A DNA stretch of 64,000 nt, taken from assembly GCF_026870155.1 (NCBI RefSeq), contig NZ_CP113975.1, positions 1-64,000 on the forward strand, in the 5' to 3' direction. Under the pieces are notes generated by a model. The model did not search any database, had not been told where the DNA came from, and saw only the letters and a program-made list of their open reading frames with translations. This document shows positions 63,613 to 64,000 of this stretch, in pieces (position 1 is the first letter of the stretch; each line of letters opens with the position of its first letter). Position numbers and translations under genes: made by a program. Source of the DNA: Flavobacterium marginilacus. Lineage in GTDB: Bacteria > Bacteroidota > Bacteroidia > Flavobacteriales > Flavobacteriaceae.

Positions 63613-64000
63613 TTACAAATGAATTCCTCCAGCAACTTCTATTCGCTGTCCGTTTACCCATTTTGAATCGTCTGTACATAAAAAAGCAACCACACTTCCA
63701 ATATCATCAGGAAGCCCCACCCGGCCCAATGCCGTTTGAGACGCAATCTGCTGATTTAGCTGTTCATTATCACGAACTGCACCACCGCCAAAATCGGTTT
63801 CAATCGCTCCCGGAGCAACAATATTCACCCTGATTTTTCTTGCGCCTAATTCCTGCGCCTGATAGCTTGTCAATGTTTCAATTGCCCCTTTCATGCTCGC
63901 ATAAGCAGAATATCCAGGATATGAGAAGCGTGCCAATCCAGACGAAATATTTACAATTCCACCGCCGTCATTCAATATGTTCAAAGCTTTTTGAGTCAGG
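63613..64000 (-). CDS. Short-chain dehydrogenase/reductase, 5' part outside the window
   Basis: C-terminal 129 codons visible; the frame runs off the right edge. Seen: GGGIVNISSGLA (catalytic Ser), YSAYASMKGAIETLT (YxxxK), VNIVAPGAIETDF and the C-terminal FLCTDDSKWVNGQRIEVAGGIHL, all classical SDR. It reduces or oxidises an unknown substrate with NAD(P)H. Its 3' end is 23 bases from the IS1182-type element, so the insertion may have removed its original downstream neighbour. Confidence 0.9.
   Translation of the reverse strand, partial: LTQKALNILNDGGGIVNISSGLARFSYPGYSAYASMKGAIETLTSYQAQELGARKIRVNIVAPGAIETDFGGGAVRDNEQLNQQIASQTALGRVGLPDDIGSVVAFLCTDDSKWVNGQRIEVAGGIHL

Overview
The window looks like a chromosome segment of a Flavobacterium-type Bacteroidota. 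Supporting signs are the low GC content, -7 promoter elements of the TAnnTTTG type, the absence of clear Shine-Dalgarno sequences, a type IX secretion/gliding lipoprotein (SprE/PorW), a GLPGLI-family protein beside an outer-membrane beta-barrel receptor, a GH97 glucosidase, and an ATP synthase operon that lacks the beta and epsilon genes. It is mostly ordinary chromosome. No tRNA, rRNA or CRISPR array was seen.

Layout. 1-3119: a GH3-family protein cut by the left edge, then a large uncharacterised protein whose C-terminus resembles nucleoside phosphorylases. 3129-14095: a surface polysaccharide locus with a Wzz-like protein, Wzx flippase, two multi-membrane proteins (one an O-antigen ligase/polymerase), a GT4, UDP-glucuronate decarboxylase, an initiating sugar-phosphate transferase, a GT2 and a CapK-like adenylate-forming enzyme. 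An ORF6N-domain gene carrying a 31-base perfect palindrome sits inside it. 14231-19370: purD, two flavobacterial membrane proteins (DUF6341/DUF6427 type), upp, a DUF4254 protein and a GT9. 19691-24840: beta-barrel receptor, GLPGLI protein, a small unknown and a PaaE-like reductase. 24978-27218: a DUF5687/ATPase ABC exporter pair.

27306-36312: sprE, a bactofilin, atpZ and a small membrane protein are tightly packed, followed by atpB-E-F-H-A-G with its own promoter, internal stem-loops and an end terminator. A four-copy tandem repeat of about 78 bp follows. 37297-44121 is the most interesting region. Two coiled-coil proteins, a membrane-anchored solute-binding protein fused to an OmpA peptidoglycan-binding domain, an ABC permease, an ABC ATPase and a CbxX/SpoVK-like AAA+ ATPase lie in one orientation. 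I do not recognise this as a characterised system, and the architecture suggests an importer or sensor tethered to the cell wall.

44250-53293: a second flippase, dut, a sugar nucleotidyltransferase, a TPR protein, a DUF4292 lipoprotein, two tandem EnvC paralogues and a Bax-inhibitor-1 protein, an envelope-biogenesis cluster. 53464-54912: a complete IS4-family element with 16-bp perfect inverted repeats, inserted into a small structured repeat that has a second, degenerate copy near 61.7 kb. 55111-61690: a split FAD/Fe-S oxidoreductase, two small unknowns and a SusB-like GH97. 61804-63590: an IS1182-type element with a frameshifted transposase. The window ends in a partial SDR gene on the minus strand.
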